A stretch of 64,000 bases of DNA from FEN-1219 sp963744305 (GCA_963744305.1 CAVUTF010000040.1:248001-312000); one strand, 5' to 3'; positions 26,361 through 36,756 are shown, numbered from the stretch's first letter. Notes: generated from the letters alone by a model not told the origin. Numbers and translations: made by a program.

Positions 26361-27073
26361 ATTCATCGGACGAGCAGCGCACAGCGGTGGTGGTAGGCGT
26401 CGGAACGGGGCTTGGGCTCGCTCTCGTGGACGCGTTGGCAGCGCAGGGGTACACGGTTCTCGCCGCGGCTCGCAGCATCTCGAAGGTCGTTGCGCTCGGG
26501 ACGAAGTTTCCGCCCGGCAGCGTTGTGCCGGTGACCTGCGACGCCACGGTACCGGCGGACGTGGACGCGCTGTTTGCGCGCAGCGAATCGCTCGGTGCAC
26601 TCGAGATCGCAATCTTCAACGCCGGAACTTTCGAGCGCGGCGGTGTTCTCGACACGCAGCCTGAGGACTTCGAGCGTTGTTGGCGCGTGGGCTGCTTCGG
26701 CGGCTATCTCGTGGGGCGCGCGGCGGCACGGCTCATGGCGGCACGCGGCGCGGGGACGATCCTCTTCACGGGCGCTACCGCGTCGCTGCGCGGGAGCGCG
26801 GGCTTCGTGAATCTAGCATCGCCGAAATTCGCTTTGCGTGCGCTTGCGCAGTGCATGGCGAGGGAGCTTGGGCCGAAAGGTGTGCACGTGGCGCATGTGA
26901 TCATCGACGGACAAATCAAATCCGAACGCTACGCGCATCTCGAGGATGCGCGCGGCCCCGATTCGCTGCTCGCGCCGAGCGCCATTGCCGAGGCCTACCT
27001 CGGCGTGCACCACCAGCCGCGCTCGGCTTGGACGCACGAGCTCGATCTGCGCCCGTGGGTGGAAAAATTCTAG
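26357..27073 (+). CDS. SDR-family oxidoreductase lacking the active-site Tyr
   Basis: A 238-residue short-chain dehydrogenase/reductase. The Rossmann motif is VVVGVGTGLGLALVDALAAQ, with IAIFNAGTF matching the NNAG position. Ser is present in the catalytic strand (LFTGATASLRGSAG), and the usual YxxxK becomes LASPKFALRA, keeping Lys but replacing Tyr. This is a known pattern in a subgroup ending with VHVAHVIIDGQI. Activity without the Tyr is therefore uncertain. The overlap with the amidase stop suggests a shared catabolic role. The following 586 bases have no clear gene. Confidence 0.8.
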   Translation: MNSSDEQRTAVVVGVGTGLGLALVDALAAQGYTVLAAARSISKVVALGTKFPPGSVVPVTCDATVPADVDALFARSESLGALEIAIFNAGTFERGGVLDTQPEDFERCWRVGCFGGYLVGRAAARLMAARGAGTILFTGATASLRGSAGFVNLASPKFALRALAQCMARELGPKGVHVAHVIIDGQIKSERYAHLEDARGPDSLLAPSAIAEAYLGVHHQPRSAWTHELDLRPWVEKF

Positions 27074-27659
27074 TGAGGCCGCCTGCGGGCCATGGACGGC
27101 CCGGCACGCGGCAATTGCTGGAGCAAATTGCCGCTAGCTCGCGCGAGCGAACGACACCGGCTGCGGAGGCAGCAGGTCGCCGGAGAGAGTCCGCTCCCGC
27201 ATCCGGTCCGCCCCGGAGCGGGCCTCCGGAATGAGCGAGCTCAAGAGGTACGGCGCTCGCCGGCGCACAGCGCGTGCCGCCGCTTATTCACCGCCACCGC
27301 GTGCCATGCTGCCTTCGTGGCGCGCGTGCCACAGCGAGTAACGCGTCTTATCCGCGAGCAGCTGCGAGCAGATGCACCGCGGTATTTCGTCCGAAGAGAA
27401 CGCGCGCTCGTGTACCGTCTTCTCGGACTCGAGCATCAGTCGTCTTTGCGTCAGATAGATCACGCCGCGCCGGACGATTTCGTTCTCTTTTTAGCGGCGG
27501 CAGTAGAGTGATTCCATGAACGGCTTGTACAAGCCTTCGAAGCTTCGTGCTTGAAGCGGTAGATTAACGGTCGCGTAGAACGCATTGACTACGCGATTGA
27601 GCGTGCGACGGGGGCGGTCGCGTGCGCAAGATGTAGGCAACGAGCGTTTTGGACGCCCC
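27074..27659. other. Interval without a recognisable gene
   Basis: A 586-base stretch between the SDR gene and the minus-strand terminator at 27660. Several ORFs of 60-140 codons exist in different frames, but all have Arg/Ser/Ala-biased compositions typical of random GC-rich reading and none resembles a known family. It may contain a decayed gene. No tRNA or repeat is seen. Confidence 0.4.
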
Positions 27660-27686
27660 AAAAAAAACCCGGCCGCTTGGGCCGGG
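27660..27686 (-). terminator. Rho-independent terminator after the aminotransferase gene
   Basis: On the minus strand CCCGGCC, loop CAAGC and GGCCGGG form a perfect seven-pair stem, followed at once by eight T residues. It lies about 115 bases downstream of the aminotransferase stop at 27802 and in the right orientation to end that transcript. Confidence 0.85.
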
Positions 27687-27801
27687 AAATTCTCAAGGGG
27701 AAACCGTTAGAGCAATATCTCCGATAGCTGCTCCAAAAGTATCCGAGGCCCCCGACCCTCAGCTGTGAACACCGTCACAGATTTGACATAAGAGACACGG
27801 C

Positions 27802-29068
27802 TTACGTCGTCGCGTACGGTTGCGCCAAGCGATATTGAGGGTTCTTGGTCAGCCAGGCGGCAAGGCGATCGGTCCGCGAGATCGCCGTCGGGATGAAGTC
27901 GAGCGCTTTCTGCAGCCGGTCGTTCGGTTCCGCGCAACTGAAACGCAGGAATCCCGCGCCGGCCTGGCCGAAGCACTCTCCGCCGAGACACGCGATGCCG
28001 AACTTGTCGTCGGCACCCTGCAGCATGAACAGCGCCAACCCGTGGCTCGTCACGCCGAGGCGATTGCAAACGGGTGCTACGTTCGGGAAAACGTAGAACG
28101 TGGCGGTTGGGTCGAGCGTGTGAAAACCGTCGATGCGGTTCAGGCCGGAAGTCAGAAGCACGACCTTCTCGCGAAACTTCTGCATGACGAGGTCGCGCTC
28201 CTGCCTGTCTCGCTTGAGCGCGGCCGTTCCGGCGAGCTGCACAAGGGGCGGCGTGCACGACAGAGTCGTGTTGATCATCTTGGCGATGATGTCGGCGACC
28301 TCCACGGACGCAACCGCGAATCCCAACCGCCAGCCGCTCATGCTGTAGGACTTGCTGAAAGTGTACGCGCCGACGCATTGCGCGAGCATGCCCGGCTCAC
28401 TCAGCAGGGAATGATGGCTGCCCTTCCAGACCATGTGGCAATACGGCTCGTCGCTGAAAACGGCAACGTCGCGGCCGCGAATCAGATCCGCGATTGTGCG
28501 CAGGTCGTCGCGCGTCGTTACACCGCCCGTCGGATTGTGCGGCGAGTTCAGCAGGATCGCCTCGAGGCGAGGGGTCCTCCTCGAGAAAGCGCTCGATGTC
28601 GGCGACGTCGGGCCTGAACTCGTTCGCTTGCCGCAACGGGACCATGACCGCGCGTGCTGCGCGTCGTTCGATGTTCGGCAGGTAAGTCGGAAAGTACGGA
28701 CTGAACACGAGCACGCCATCGCCCGGATTCAGAAATGCTTCGCAAAAGTACTGCTCGAATACCTTCGCCCCTGGACCGGCGACGATGTTGCCAGCTTCTG
28801 CGGGGATGTCGAACTCGGCGCGCACGAATTCCGCGGCAGCCTGCCGAAACTCCGGGATGCCGGGGGATGGACAATAGTGCGACTGGTTGTTGTTGATCGC
28901 CTCGACGCCGCCGGCGCGCGCCGCGGCCGTGCTGTCGAACGGACTGTCGCCGATTTCCAGCTCCACGACGTCTTTGCCGGCCGCTTTCAGCGTTCTCGCC
29001 ATTGCGAGCACAGTGAAGGCGGTCTCAACGGTTAGGGAACGAGCGAAATCACTGAGTTGTGCAGACAC
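27802..29068 (-). CDS. Class I/II aminotransferase, frameshifted
   Basis: A pyridoxal-phosphate aminotransferase of about 421 residues. The N-terminal part (29068 to about 28575) has KDVVELEIGDSPFDSTAAA and NIVAGPGAKVFEQYF. The C-terminal part (about 28570 to 27802) has NSPHNPTGGV, VFSDEPYCHMVW and the PLP-lysine block AYTFSKSYSMSGWRLGFAVA. The two halves lie in different frames. One extra base near 28573, where FLEEDP must run into RLEAILLNSP, explains it. Both halves are well conserved, so an assembly or sequencing error is likely. The exact amino donor is unknown; an aspartate or aromatic type is possible. A terminator follows at 27660. Confidence 0.85.
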
Positions 29069-29251
29069 GGGTTGGCACCTTTCTTGGCGGCGTCAGTATT
29101 GTGCGAGCTTGCGGTGAGCTGGCGAAGCGAGCGTGCGGTCGGCGAGCAGCATAGCACGCGTGCCGTGAACGTCGGAGCGAGCGGGCGGCTACTGCATCGT
29201 GGGTCGTGCGTTGCATAATGTGCCGTCCCAACCCCCCAAGGAGAAGAACCA

Positions 29252-29621
29252 ATGATCGGGTATGTAACGATCGGCACGAACGACCTCGCCGCGTGCCGCA
29301 AAGTTTTACGACGCACTGCTCGGCGAGCTCGGCGGCAAGCGTTTCATGGAGAACGAACGGCTGGTCGCTTGGTCGGCCGGTCAGGACAGGCCGGGCATCG
29401 GGGTCTGCAAGCCGTTCGACGGCAACGCGGCGACGATCGGCAACGGGACGATGGTTGCGCTCGCAGTCGATTCACCGGAGAAAGTCAAAGCGCTCTATGA
29501 CAAGGCGATGAAGCTGGGCGCGAAGGACGAAGGTCCTCCGGGAACTCGTTTCGGCAATTTCTACGCTGCGTACTTTCGCGATCTCGACGGCAACAAGCTC
29601 AACGCCTTCTGCATGGGCTAA
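29252..29621 (+). CDS. VOC-family protein, frameshifted
   Basis: A 122-residue VOC protein read in two frames. It starts IGYVTIGTNDLAACRK, then after one extra A near 29301 (CGCAAAGTTT instead of CGCAAGTTT) continues FYDALLGELGGKRFMENERL and ends FYAAYFRDLDGNKLNAFCMG. This is the common YVTIGTNDL-type glyoxalase/bleomycin-resistance protein. AAGGAGAAG stands seven bases before the ATG. The single base in an A run is probably a sequence error. It is divergent from the aminotransferase gene. Confidence 0.8.
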
Positions 29622-29705
29622 CGTTCAAGCATCGGGGCGCGCCGCCGCTCTCGCGGGGCGCGCCATCGACGATGCGCTGAACCGTCGGTGCCGCTCGGGG
29701 ACGCG

Positions 29706-30410
29706 TCAAAACTCTAGATCGAGGGCACCGCAAAGAAATGCTATCAGCGGTGCGGCGCTCGCGAACCGCGCCGCCACGTCGGCGACGAACTGCGGCCGCA
29801 ACGTCTCTGCGTCCGCGAGCTCACACGATGCAATGAAATCCTTGCGCCGCAGATCTTCGGCATGCGGCGCGTCGGGCGGATATCCGCGCGGCGACTTGGC
29901 GAGCCGCTCCCCGCCAAGCTCGAAATGCTCGCGAAAACGCCGATCGTCGCGCGCCCGCTGCCAGAGCTTCGGCTGCTCGACGATTTCGGCGCGAATCGCT
30001 GCCAACGCGGCGGATTCCGGGTGCCAGATGCCGGCTCCCAAGAAACACCCACCGGGCTCTATGTGCACATAGAAGCCCGGCGCGTGCACGTTCCTGCCGC
30101 GCGCGTGCCGAAACTGGATGCCGATGTTGGTCTTGTACGGCGTCTTGTCGCGTGCGAAGCGCGTATCACGGTGAACCCGCATCAGCGAGCCGCCGACGCG
30201 CCTTCTGCTTGCGACGAAATGTCTGGAGATCTTCTGGAGGTGCGGCGCCATCGCGTCAATGAACGCAAGAGCGGGCGTCATCACGTGCGTCTCGTAGCGG
30301 GGCTTGTTCGCCTCGAACCATGGGCGCTCGTTGTGGGCGGCGAGCTCCCGCAAGAACGCGAACGTCTGCGCATCGAAGCGGCTCGCAACGGCGGCTTTGC
30401 TGCTCGGCAT
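29706..30410 (-). CDS. DUF2461-family protein
   Basis: A 234-residue protein matching DUF2461, with FDAQTFAFLRELAAHNERPW, FEANKPRYE, the signature RVHRDTRFARDKTPYKTNIG and FYVHIEPGGCFLGAGIWHPE, then a C-terminal half with KSPRGYPPDAPHAEDLRRKD. It is a widespread cytoplasmic family without known activity. The ATG at 30410 is the first start and gives the usual length. It follows the MarR-family gene on the same strand by 30 bases. Confidence 0.88.
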   Translation of the reverse strand: MPSSKAAVASRFDAQTFAFLRELAAHNERPWFEANKPRYETHVMTPALAFIDAMAPHLQKISRHFVASRRRVGGSLMRVHRDTRFARDKTPYKTNIGIQFRHARGRNVHAPGFYVHIEPGGCFLGAGIWHPESAALAAIRAEIVEQPKLWQRARDDRRFREHFELGGERLAKSPRGYPPDAPHAEDLRRKDFIASCELADAETLRPQFVADVAARFASAAPLIAFLCGALDLEF

Positions 30411-30440
30411 TGGCGAGGTTCCGGTACAGGTACAGGGATT

Positions 30441-31079
30441 CTAACCGCGCGCCGGCGCGGTGGGTGCTGGCTCCAGCCGTTTCTCAGAAGCCCCGAGAGG
30501 GGCTTTTAGGCGGATTGCCGCGATGGGCGCAGTGCTCGCTGCCGCGAACGGCGCGCGGCGACTCGCACCGAGCCCTGGCTCAGTCGTCGCGCCGCGCGGC
30601 GCAGTGTTTGTCTCGAGAGCTGCGATACAGCGGCGCAGGTAGCTCTGCAGCCCTGCGACTTCATCCGTGGAGAGCGCCGCGAGCATTCGGGAGAACACCG
30701 TATCTCCAATGACTCGCGCCCGCGCGAGCTGCTTTTCGCCTTGCGCGGTGAGGGACCAGCTGTCTGCCCGGCGGCTTTCCGGATGCGGACCTCGCTCGAT
30801 GAGGCCATCGGCCTCGAGGCGCCGCAGGATCGAATTCATCGTCTGCGCCGACACCATTGCACGCCGCGCAAGCTGCGCGCCTGTGGTGCCGGGGTCGCTG
30901 AAAAGCCCGAACAACGTGGCGAAGTGCGCGAATGACATCTCGAGGCCGCGTGCGCGCAGCGCCTCGTCCATTGCCTGCCGCAGGGTATGGTGTAGGCTCT
31001 TCATCAAGAAGCCAACGACGTGCTCTGGCTTGTCGGACCGCAGCCAGTCGGTACTCGTCTGCTTCACAATTCTTGGCAT
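30441..31079 (-). CDS. MarR-family transcriptional regulator
   Basis: A 212-residue regulator with the MarR winged helix from about residue 20 to 160: LEMSFAHFATLFGLFSDPGT, GAQLARRAMVSAQTMNSILR, RLEADGLIERGPHPESRRA (wing) and LTAQGEKQLARA. The last 50 residues are a low-complexity tail not normal for MarR. That stretch contains a hairpin at 30488-30505, so a shifted frame near the end is possible. The gene is divergent from an RND efflux operon, with two operator-like inverted repeats between them, so it probably represses the pump and itself. Confidence 0.85.
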   Translation of the reverse strand: MPRIVKQTSTDWLRSDKPEHVVGFLMKSLHHTLRQAMDEALRARGLEMSFAHFATLFGLFSDPGTTGAQLARRAMVSAQTMNSILRRLEADGLIERGPHPESRRADSWSLTAQGEKQLARARVIGDTVFSRMLAALSTDEVAGLQSYLRRCIAALETNTAPRGATTEPGLGASRRAPFAAASTAPIAAIRLKAPLGASEKRLEPAPTAPARG

Positions 31080-31094
31080 CGCACAATTTGCTCA

Positions 31095-31131
31095 ATATCA
31101 GTGAGCTGATATGATATCAGCAAGCTGATGG
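31095..31131. promoter_or_regulatory. Tandem MarR operator repeats
   Basis: Two inverted repeats with the same half-sites lie between the MarR gene and the RND operon. The first is ATATCAG, TGAG, CTGATAT (31095-31112). The second is ATATCAG, CAAG, CTGATGG (31114-31131), with a five-pair core ATCAG/CTGAT. Their centres are 19 bases apart, about two helical turns, so two dimers could bind on one face. The sites are 16 bases upstream of the MarR ATG and 23 bases upstream of the membrane-fusion ATG. Confidence 0.75.
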
Positions 31132-31153
31132 TTTGCAAGGACGATCCTCGAAC

Positions 31154-32300
31154 ATGAAAAGGGACGCTTCCTCGGGGCGACGCCGAGTGGGACTCGCAGT
31201 CGCCGGTGTCGCCGTCGCGGCCGCACTCGTGCTGGCAGCGGCGCCTCTACGGCCGGCCGTCCGGCGATCGAGCGGCACCGGCCGCCGCCACGACGAACGC
31301 TCGCGAAGCCGTGATGACCGTCACCGCTGCGGAGCTCGTGGGCGTCGAGCTCGCGCGCACGCTTACGTTGAACGGCTCGATTCACGCGTGGCAAGAAGTG
31401 ATCATTGCTCCCGAGGTCGGCGGCTATCGCGTCGCCGAGGTGTTTGTCGACGTGGGCGATAGCGTGAAGCGTGGTCAAAAGCTCGTCGAGCTGTCGACGG
31501 CGCTGCTGTCGGCCGAGGTTGCGACGAAGCAAGCGGCGCTCAAGCAACGCGAGGCGGAGCTTCTCAACACAGAAGCGGAACTCAAGCGTGGTGAGGCTCT
31601 GTCGTCGATGAATGTTCTGTCCGAGGCCGATCTCGATCGCTTGAAGAGCGAGTCGCTCGCGGCGCAAGCGCGCCTGGAGTCGGCGCGTGCGGATCTAGAG
31701 ACGTCGCAACTGCGGCTGCAGTTCTCGCGGGTGACCGCGCCCGACGACGGCGTGATTACGTCGCGAACCGTCACGGTCGGGCAGATCGCGCAGGCCGGCA
31801 CCGAGATGCTGCGCTTGTTGCGGAACGGCCGGATCGAGTGGCGCGGCGAGGTTCCCGAGGTACGGCTCGGCAGCCTGCATGCCGGCCAGTCCGTGATCGT
31901 GACGACGCCCGATGGAACGGAGCTCGCCGGCGAGATCCGCGTCGTCGCGCCGACCATTAACGACGCCAACCGCACCGGCCTCGTTTACGTCGACCTTGCT
32001 CCCGACGCGCGCATTCGGCCGGGCATGTTCGCCCACGGCGAGATCGAGATCGGCCGCGGGATGGGTTATACAGTGCCGCTGCGAAGCTTGGTGAGCGTGG
32101 ACGGGTACAGCTACGTATTCGTGCTGCGCGACGACAGCACCGTCGAGCGCCGGCATGTCGAGACCGGCGCCGTTCGCGGCGACGCGATCGAAGTGGTTGC
32201 AGGCATCGAAAGCGGCGAGATGATCGTCGAGAGAGGCGCGGGCTTTCTCAAGGACGGCGATCTCGTGAACGTCGCTGACGCGTCCACCTCGCAGAGGTAG
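31154..32300 (+). CDS. RND efflux periplasmic adaptor (membrane fusion protein), frameshifted
   Basis: A membrane-fusion protein of about 381 residues linking an RND pump to an outer-membrane channel. The first 30 codons give a signal/anchor sequence (RRRVGLAVAGVAVAAALVLA). One extra C near 31244 then shifts the frame into LYGRPSGDRAAPAAATTNAR. The body has the lipoyl half IIAPEVGGYRVAEVFVDVGD, a helical hairpin with QAALKQREAELLNTEAELKR, the second lipoyl half RVTAPDDGVITSRTV, and the barrel domain ending GYTVPLRSLVSVDGYSYVFV. The RND gene follows after six bases. Expression is probably controlled by the divergent MarR gene. Confidence 0.87.
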
Positions 32301-32306
32301 CCGCTC

Positions 32307-35300
32307 ATGAACTTCGTCACCTGGTCGATCCGCAATCCCGTTCCCGTGATCGTGCTGTTTGTCGCGCTAACTGTTGCGGGCGTGTTGAGCTTTCCGAAGC
32401 TCGGCGTGCAGGACCGCCCCGACATCGAATTCCCGGCCGTGATCGTGACCATCACCTATCCGGGCGTCGCGCCGACGCAAATGGAATCGGAGATCACGCG
32501 CAAGGTCGAGGATGCCGTCGCGACGATCGCCGGCATCGAGCAGATGACCTCGACCGTTGACGAGGGTGCTTCCACGACGGCCATCGAGTTTCGGTTCGGC
32601 ACGGACCTCTCCGCCGCGCTCGACGACGTCCGCGATGCAATGACTCGGATACGCTCCGACTTGCCGGCCGACGCCAATGAGCCGATCGTGTCGCGGACGA
32701 CGACGGCCGGCGGCGCGGTCGTGACGTGGAGCGTCGCGTCGGACACGATGTCGGACACGGAGCTCTCGTGGTTCGTCGACCTCACGGTTACGCGAGCCCT
32801 CTCCGCCGTACCCGGCGTCGGGCGCGTGAGCAGGGTCGGCGGCGTGGATCGCGAGATTCGCGTCGATCTCGATCCGGATCGGATGGCCGCGCTCGGCGCC
32901 ACTGCGAGCGACGTCTCCCGGCAGCTGCGGCGCATCCAAGCCGAGTACCCGGGCGGGGAGGCTCGCGTCGGCGGCCTCGAGCAGACCGTCCGCACCACCG
33001 GCACCATCGCCTCGGTCTATGACCTCGCCGGGCTGCCGATCGCGTTGCCGGACGGCCGCAGCGTGCGGCTCGACACGATTGCGGACGTCCGCGATCAGGC
33101 GGCGGAGCAGCGCGCATCGCGCTGCTCGACGGGCGGCCCGTCGTCGGCTTCCAGATCGTCCGCAGCTGGGGCGCGAGTGCGCTCGACGTTGCGAAGGAGG
33201 CGCGGGCGACCGTGGATGAGCTCGCGGCGCAGTACCCGCACGTGAAGTTCGCCGAAGCGAGCTCGACCGTCGCATACATTCAAACCTCTTTCGATTCCTC
33301 GATGGAGATGCTCATCGAGGGCGCGATACTCGCGATCATCGTGGTGTGGCTCTTCTTGCGCGATTGGCGAGCCACGGCCGTGTCGGCAGTCGCGCTGCCG
33401 TTGTCGATCATCCCCACGTTTTGGGCGATCTACATACTCGGGTACACGCTCAACATCCTGACGTTGCTGGCGCTGACACTCGTCGTCGGAATTCTCGTCG
33501 ACGACGCCATCGTCGAGGTGGAGAACATCGTGCGCCACCTGCGGACGGGTAAGCCGCCGCGGCAGGCGGCGATGGATGCGGCAATCGAGATCGGCCTCGC
33601 GGTCGTTGCAACGACACTCACGATCTGTGCCGTCTTCATTCCCGTTGCGTTCATGAGCGGCATCGCGGGCGAGTTCTTCGCGCCGTTCGGTTTCACGGTG
33701 ACCGTCGCCGTGTTGTTCTCGCTGTTGGTGGCTCGCACCCTGACGCCGATGATGGCCGCGTATTTTCTGAAGCCGCACGATAGGCCCGAGAAGACGCCGC
33801 GCATCATGACTTGGTACCTCGGCCGCGTCCGTTGGTGTCTGGGCCATCGGTGGACGACCCTCGGCGTCGCAACCGTGGTCATCTTCTCGATGCTCGCGTT
33901 GTACCCGACTTTGCCGACCGCGTTCTCGCCGGCCGGCGACAATGGTTTTACGACGTTGTCGGTGGAGCTGCCTCCCGGTGCCTCGCTCGAGGACACGCTG
34001 GCGGTCACCGAGCAGGCACGGCTGCGCTTGGCCGCGTTGCCCGAGGTCTCGAGTGTCTACACCTCGATCGGGTCGCAAGGCGGGGGCAACCGCTTCGGCG
34101 GCGGCGGCGGGGCGGGATCGGTGCGCCGCGGCAGCCTCGTGATTCAAATCGAGAACAAGGACGGAACTCGCGGGGCGCAGCAAGCGTTCGAGCGCAAGGC
34201 GACCGAGATGCTCCGCGACATACCGGGCGCGAGGCTGCAATTCCAAGGCGGCGGCGGCGATCGAGTGGATGTCACGCTCGCCGGGGACGAGCCGCAGCGT
34301 CTGGCGCTCGTCGCGGCCGCGGTCGAGCGCGAGCTGCGCGGAATGCCGGGCCTCGGCACGATCACGAGCAGCGCGGCACTGCAGAAGCCCGAGATTGTCG
34401 TCCGGCCGGATCCGGACAGGGCGGCGGAGCTCGGCGTCACGACCGAGACGCTGAGCTTGGTCACGCGCATCGCGACGAGCGGCGACGTCGAGACGGGCCT
34501 CGCGAAATTCAATCTCGACAATCGGCAGATCCCGATTCGCGTACGCTTGAACGACGCTTCGCGAGCGAACCTCGAGGACCTGCGGCTGTTGCCGGTGCCG
34601 GGCCGGCGCGGTCCCGTTCCGCTCATGAACGTTGCGGACGTGTCGCTCGGTGCAGGACCGGCGCAGATCACCCGAATCGATCGCAGCCGCAACATCACGA
34701 TCACCGCGAACCTGAACGGCGTCGCGCTCGGCGACGCGCTCGAGCAGATCGAAGCGCTGCCGTCGATGCGCAACTTACCGGACGGCGTGCGGCATCTACG
34801 CACGGGTGACTCGCGTTGGATCGTCGAGATCTTCAGCCAGTTCGCGATCGCGATGGCGATCGGCGTGCTGTCGATTTACGCAGTGCTCGTGATGTTGTTC
34901 CACAAGTTCATCCAGCCCGTGACGATCTTGACGGCATTGCCGCCGTCGGCGGCCGGCGCGATCTTCGCGCTGTCGCTGTTCGGCTACGGGCTCGCGATAA
35001 ACACGCTGATCGGCTTGCTGATGCTGATGGGCATCGTGTCCAAGAACTCCATCCTGCTCGTCGAGTACGCGATCATGGCGCAGCGCGACCGCGGGCTTTC
35101 GCGGTTCGACGCGCTCATCGACGCCTGCTCGAAGCGCGCTCGGCCGATCGTGATGACGACGATTGCAATGACCGCGGGCATGATGCCGATCGCGATGGGA
35201 TGGGCCGGAGATCCGAGCTTCCGCTCCCCGATGGGCGTGGCCGTCGTCGGCGGACTGTTGGTCTCGACCGTGATGAGCCTGTTCATCGTGCCCGCGATGT

Positions 35301-35403
35301 TCAGCGTGATCGACGACTTTCAGCAGGGGCTCGCGCGCAAATTCAGGCGCGGCGAAGCGAGCGCATCGTCCGCGATCGTCGCGAAGAGGGCGCTCCGGGT
35401 TAA
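32307..35403 (+). CDS. RND-family multidrug efflux pump, frameshifted twice
   Basis: An AcrB-like inner membrane pump of about 1,030 residues that exports drugs by proton exchange. The first frame covers 32307 to about 33112 (FPAVIVTITYPGVAPTQMES, porter domain). One missing base there moves to a second frame that carries most of the protein, with VVGILVDDAIVEVENIVRHL (the Asp pair of helix 4), FIPVAFMSGIAGEFFAPFGF and GLLMLMGIVSKNSILLVEYA. Near 35390 another missing base would end the protein at TAA 35401-35403. Otherwise the frame runs on to 35941 through sequence antisense to the next gene, which is not credible. It lies downstream of its adaptor; no outer-membrane factor is near. Confidence 0.87.
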
Positions 35404-35409
35404 ACCTCG

Positions 35410-36369
35410 TCAGCGGCGAAACAGCCGCACGACATCGGTCGCGATTAAGACCGAGGTCACCACCGTGAGCGCGCCCACGACGATCCGGAGAATCCATTCC
35501 GCTGTGTTGACCGCTCGCTCGAGCGAATCACCATCCGCGATGCCGGTGGCTTCTATCAAGCCGTCGGTGCGGAACAAAAGCACGAACGCGAGCAACCAGC
35601 ACACGTTGAGGACGAGACGCACGAGTACTCTCGACGGCGTACGAAACGGGTACGCGAAATCCAACGCCAGACGCACGAGGTCGACCACGGCCAGCGCGAG
35701 AACGGGCCAAAAGAACGGCTCAATCGCGGCCGTGAACTCGACAGCCGTCCCGAAGCCCAAAACGTTAGTGAAGTCCAGCCAGCCGATCCACCAAGGAATG
35801 AAAATCGCCATGGTCGCGATCTCGGACACCGTGTCCGACCGCGCGATCGCCGACATCGGTGCGGCGCGCACGCCAAAGATACCGACCTCGAGCTTGCGCG
35901 GATCGAAGTCTTCGAGGAAACGTAGGCGCACGCTTTCGTGATCGATGATGGCGAAAACCAAGGTCACGATGGCCGCGCCGCATAGTGCAAACCAGAAGAA
36001 GTCAGCCAACACTTGCATCAGGCTAAGCCCCGGGCTGGAGTCGGTGAGCAGGTTGACGGCGCCAAGCACTGCCGTGATTACGGCGATGACGATCACGACG
36101 GCCTGCAGCGAATACCAGTAGATCGGGAAAACGCGCGGACCTATGAGTCTTGCATCGGCAGATAGCGGCCCGCGACGAGCAGCGGATGCCCATATCCTTT
36201 GAGCACTGCGGCGAGCTCGTCGTCCGTGAGCGCACGGCCGATTTCGCCTTCGCGATCGGCGACTGCTGCGCGAATGCTCTCGCTGAGCTCCGTCGCGATG
36301 TCCTCGCGCTGCCTGGCGGGAAGAAACGAGCGAAGCTGCAACAGATAGGAATCAATGAGCGTCGATCAT
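35410..36369 (-). CDS. HAAS/DUF1700-type membrane protein beside a PadR regulator, frameshifted
   Basis: A protein of about 319 residues in three frame segments. The N-terminal part starts at ATG 36369 after AGGAGG, changes frame near 36355, and gives SYLLQLRSFLPARQREDIAT plus ADREGEIGRALTDDELAAVL with GYGHPLLVAGRYLP, the HAAS-type domain. A second shift near 36146 leads to YWYSLQAVVIVIAVITAVLG and a C-terminal membrane region with about six helices. The PadR/HAAS pairing is known from other bacteria and the membrane protein is presumed to be regulated by PadR; its role is unknown. The end is convergent with the RND gene. Confidence 0.68.
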
Positions 36370-36380
36370 AGAGCATCCTC

Positions 36381-36704
36381 CTAGACGATGCGATCGAGCG
36401 ACGCGTTCAAATCGCGCCACTCGGACAACAACTGCTCGAGAATCTTTCGGCCATCGGCCGAGAGGCGGTAAAAGCGCTTTTCGCGCTTGTCTTCCTCGCG
36501 CCATTCGCTGGTCAGCAACCCTTGTGCTTCGAGGCGCCGCAGCAGGGGATAGAGCGTGCCCTCATCGATAGCGAGCCCCCGCTCCTCAAGCGCCTTGCGC
36601 AGCGTGTAGCCGTAGTGCTCGACCCGCAGGTGCGCGAGCACCGCGATCGTCAAGGACCCGCGGCGCAACTCCATGCGGAGTTTTTCGATGAGCTCTGAGG
36701 CCAT
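36381..36704 (-). CDS. PadR-family transcriptional regulator
   Basis: A 107-residue regulator of the short PadR type. The winged helix includes LRMELRRGSLTIAVLAHLRV, HYGYTLRKALEERGLAIDEG, TLYPLLRRLEAQGLLTSEWR and the wing REKRFYRLSADG, then a dimerisation helix. The ATG at 36704 is the family start; the longer ORF crosses the operator. The TAG lies over the AGGAGG of the membrane protein downstream, so the pair is an operon. A nine-pair inverted repeat at 36732-36756 is its probable binding site. Confidence 0.9.
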   Translation of the reverse strand: MASELIEKLRMELRRGSLTIAVLAHLRVEHYGYTLRKALEERGLAIDEGTLYPLLRRLEAQGLLTSEWREEDKREKRFYRLSADGRKILEQLLSEWRDLNASLDRIV

Positions 36705-36731
36705 TGGATCTCGCGAGGTATGCTGTGCGGC

Positions 36732-36756
36732 ACATACTATATGGTACATAGTATGT
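36732..36756. promoter_or_regulatory. PadR operator-like inverted repeat
   Basis: ACATACTAT (36732-36740), a seven-base centre and ATAGTATGT (36748-36756) form a perfect nine-pair palindrome in an otherwise GC-rich area. It lies 27 bases upstream of the PadR start and 84 bases upstream of the divergent MFS gene. It resembles AT-rich PadR sites and probably mediates autoregulation; control of the MFS gene is possible. Confidence 0.7.

Noticed and set aside
27092..27511. 139-codon ORF after the SDR gene
   Set aside because: Its composition is Arg/Ala-rich with no domain and no ribosome site, and other frames are equally open. It looks like random reading of GC-rich DNA.
35404..35941. C-terminal 180 residues of the long RND reading frame
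   Set aside because: The stretch is Ser/Thr/Arg-rich, has no RND similarity and is exactly antisense to the HAAS-type membrane protein. A stop one frame over at 35401-35403 fits the normal length.
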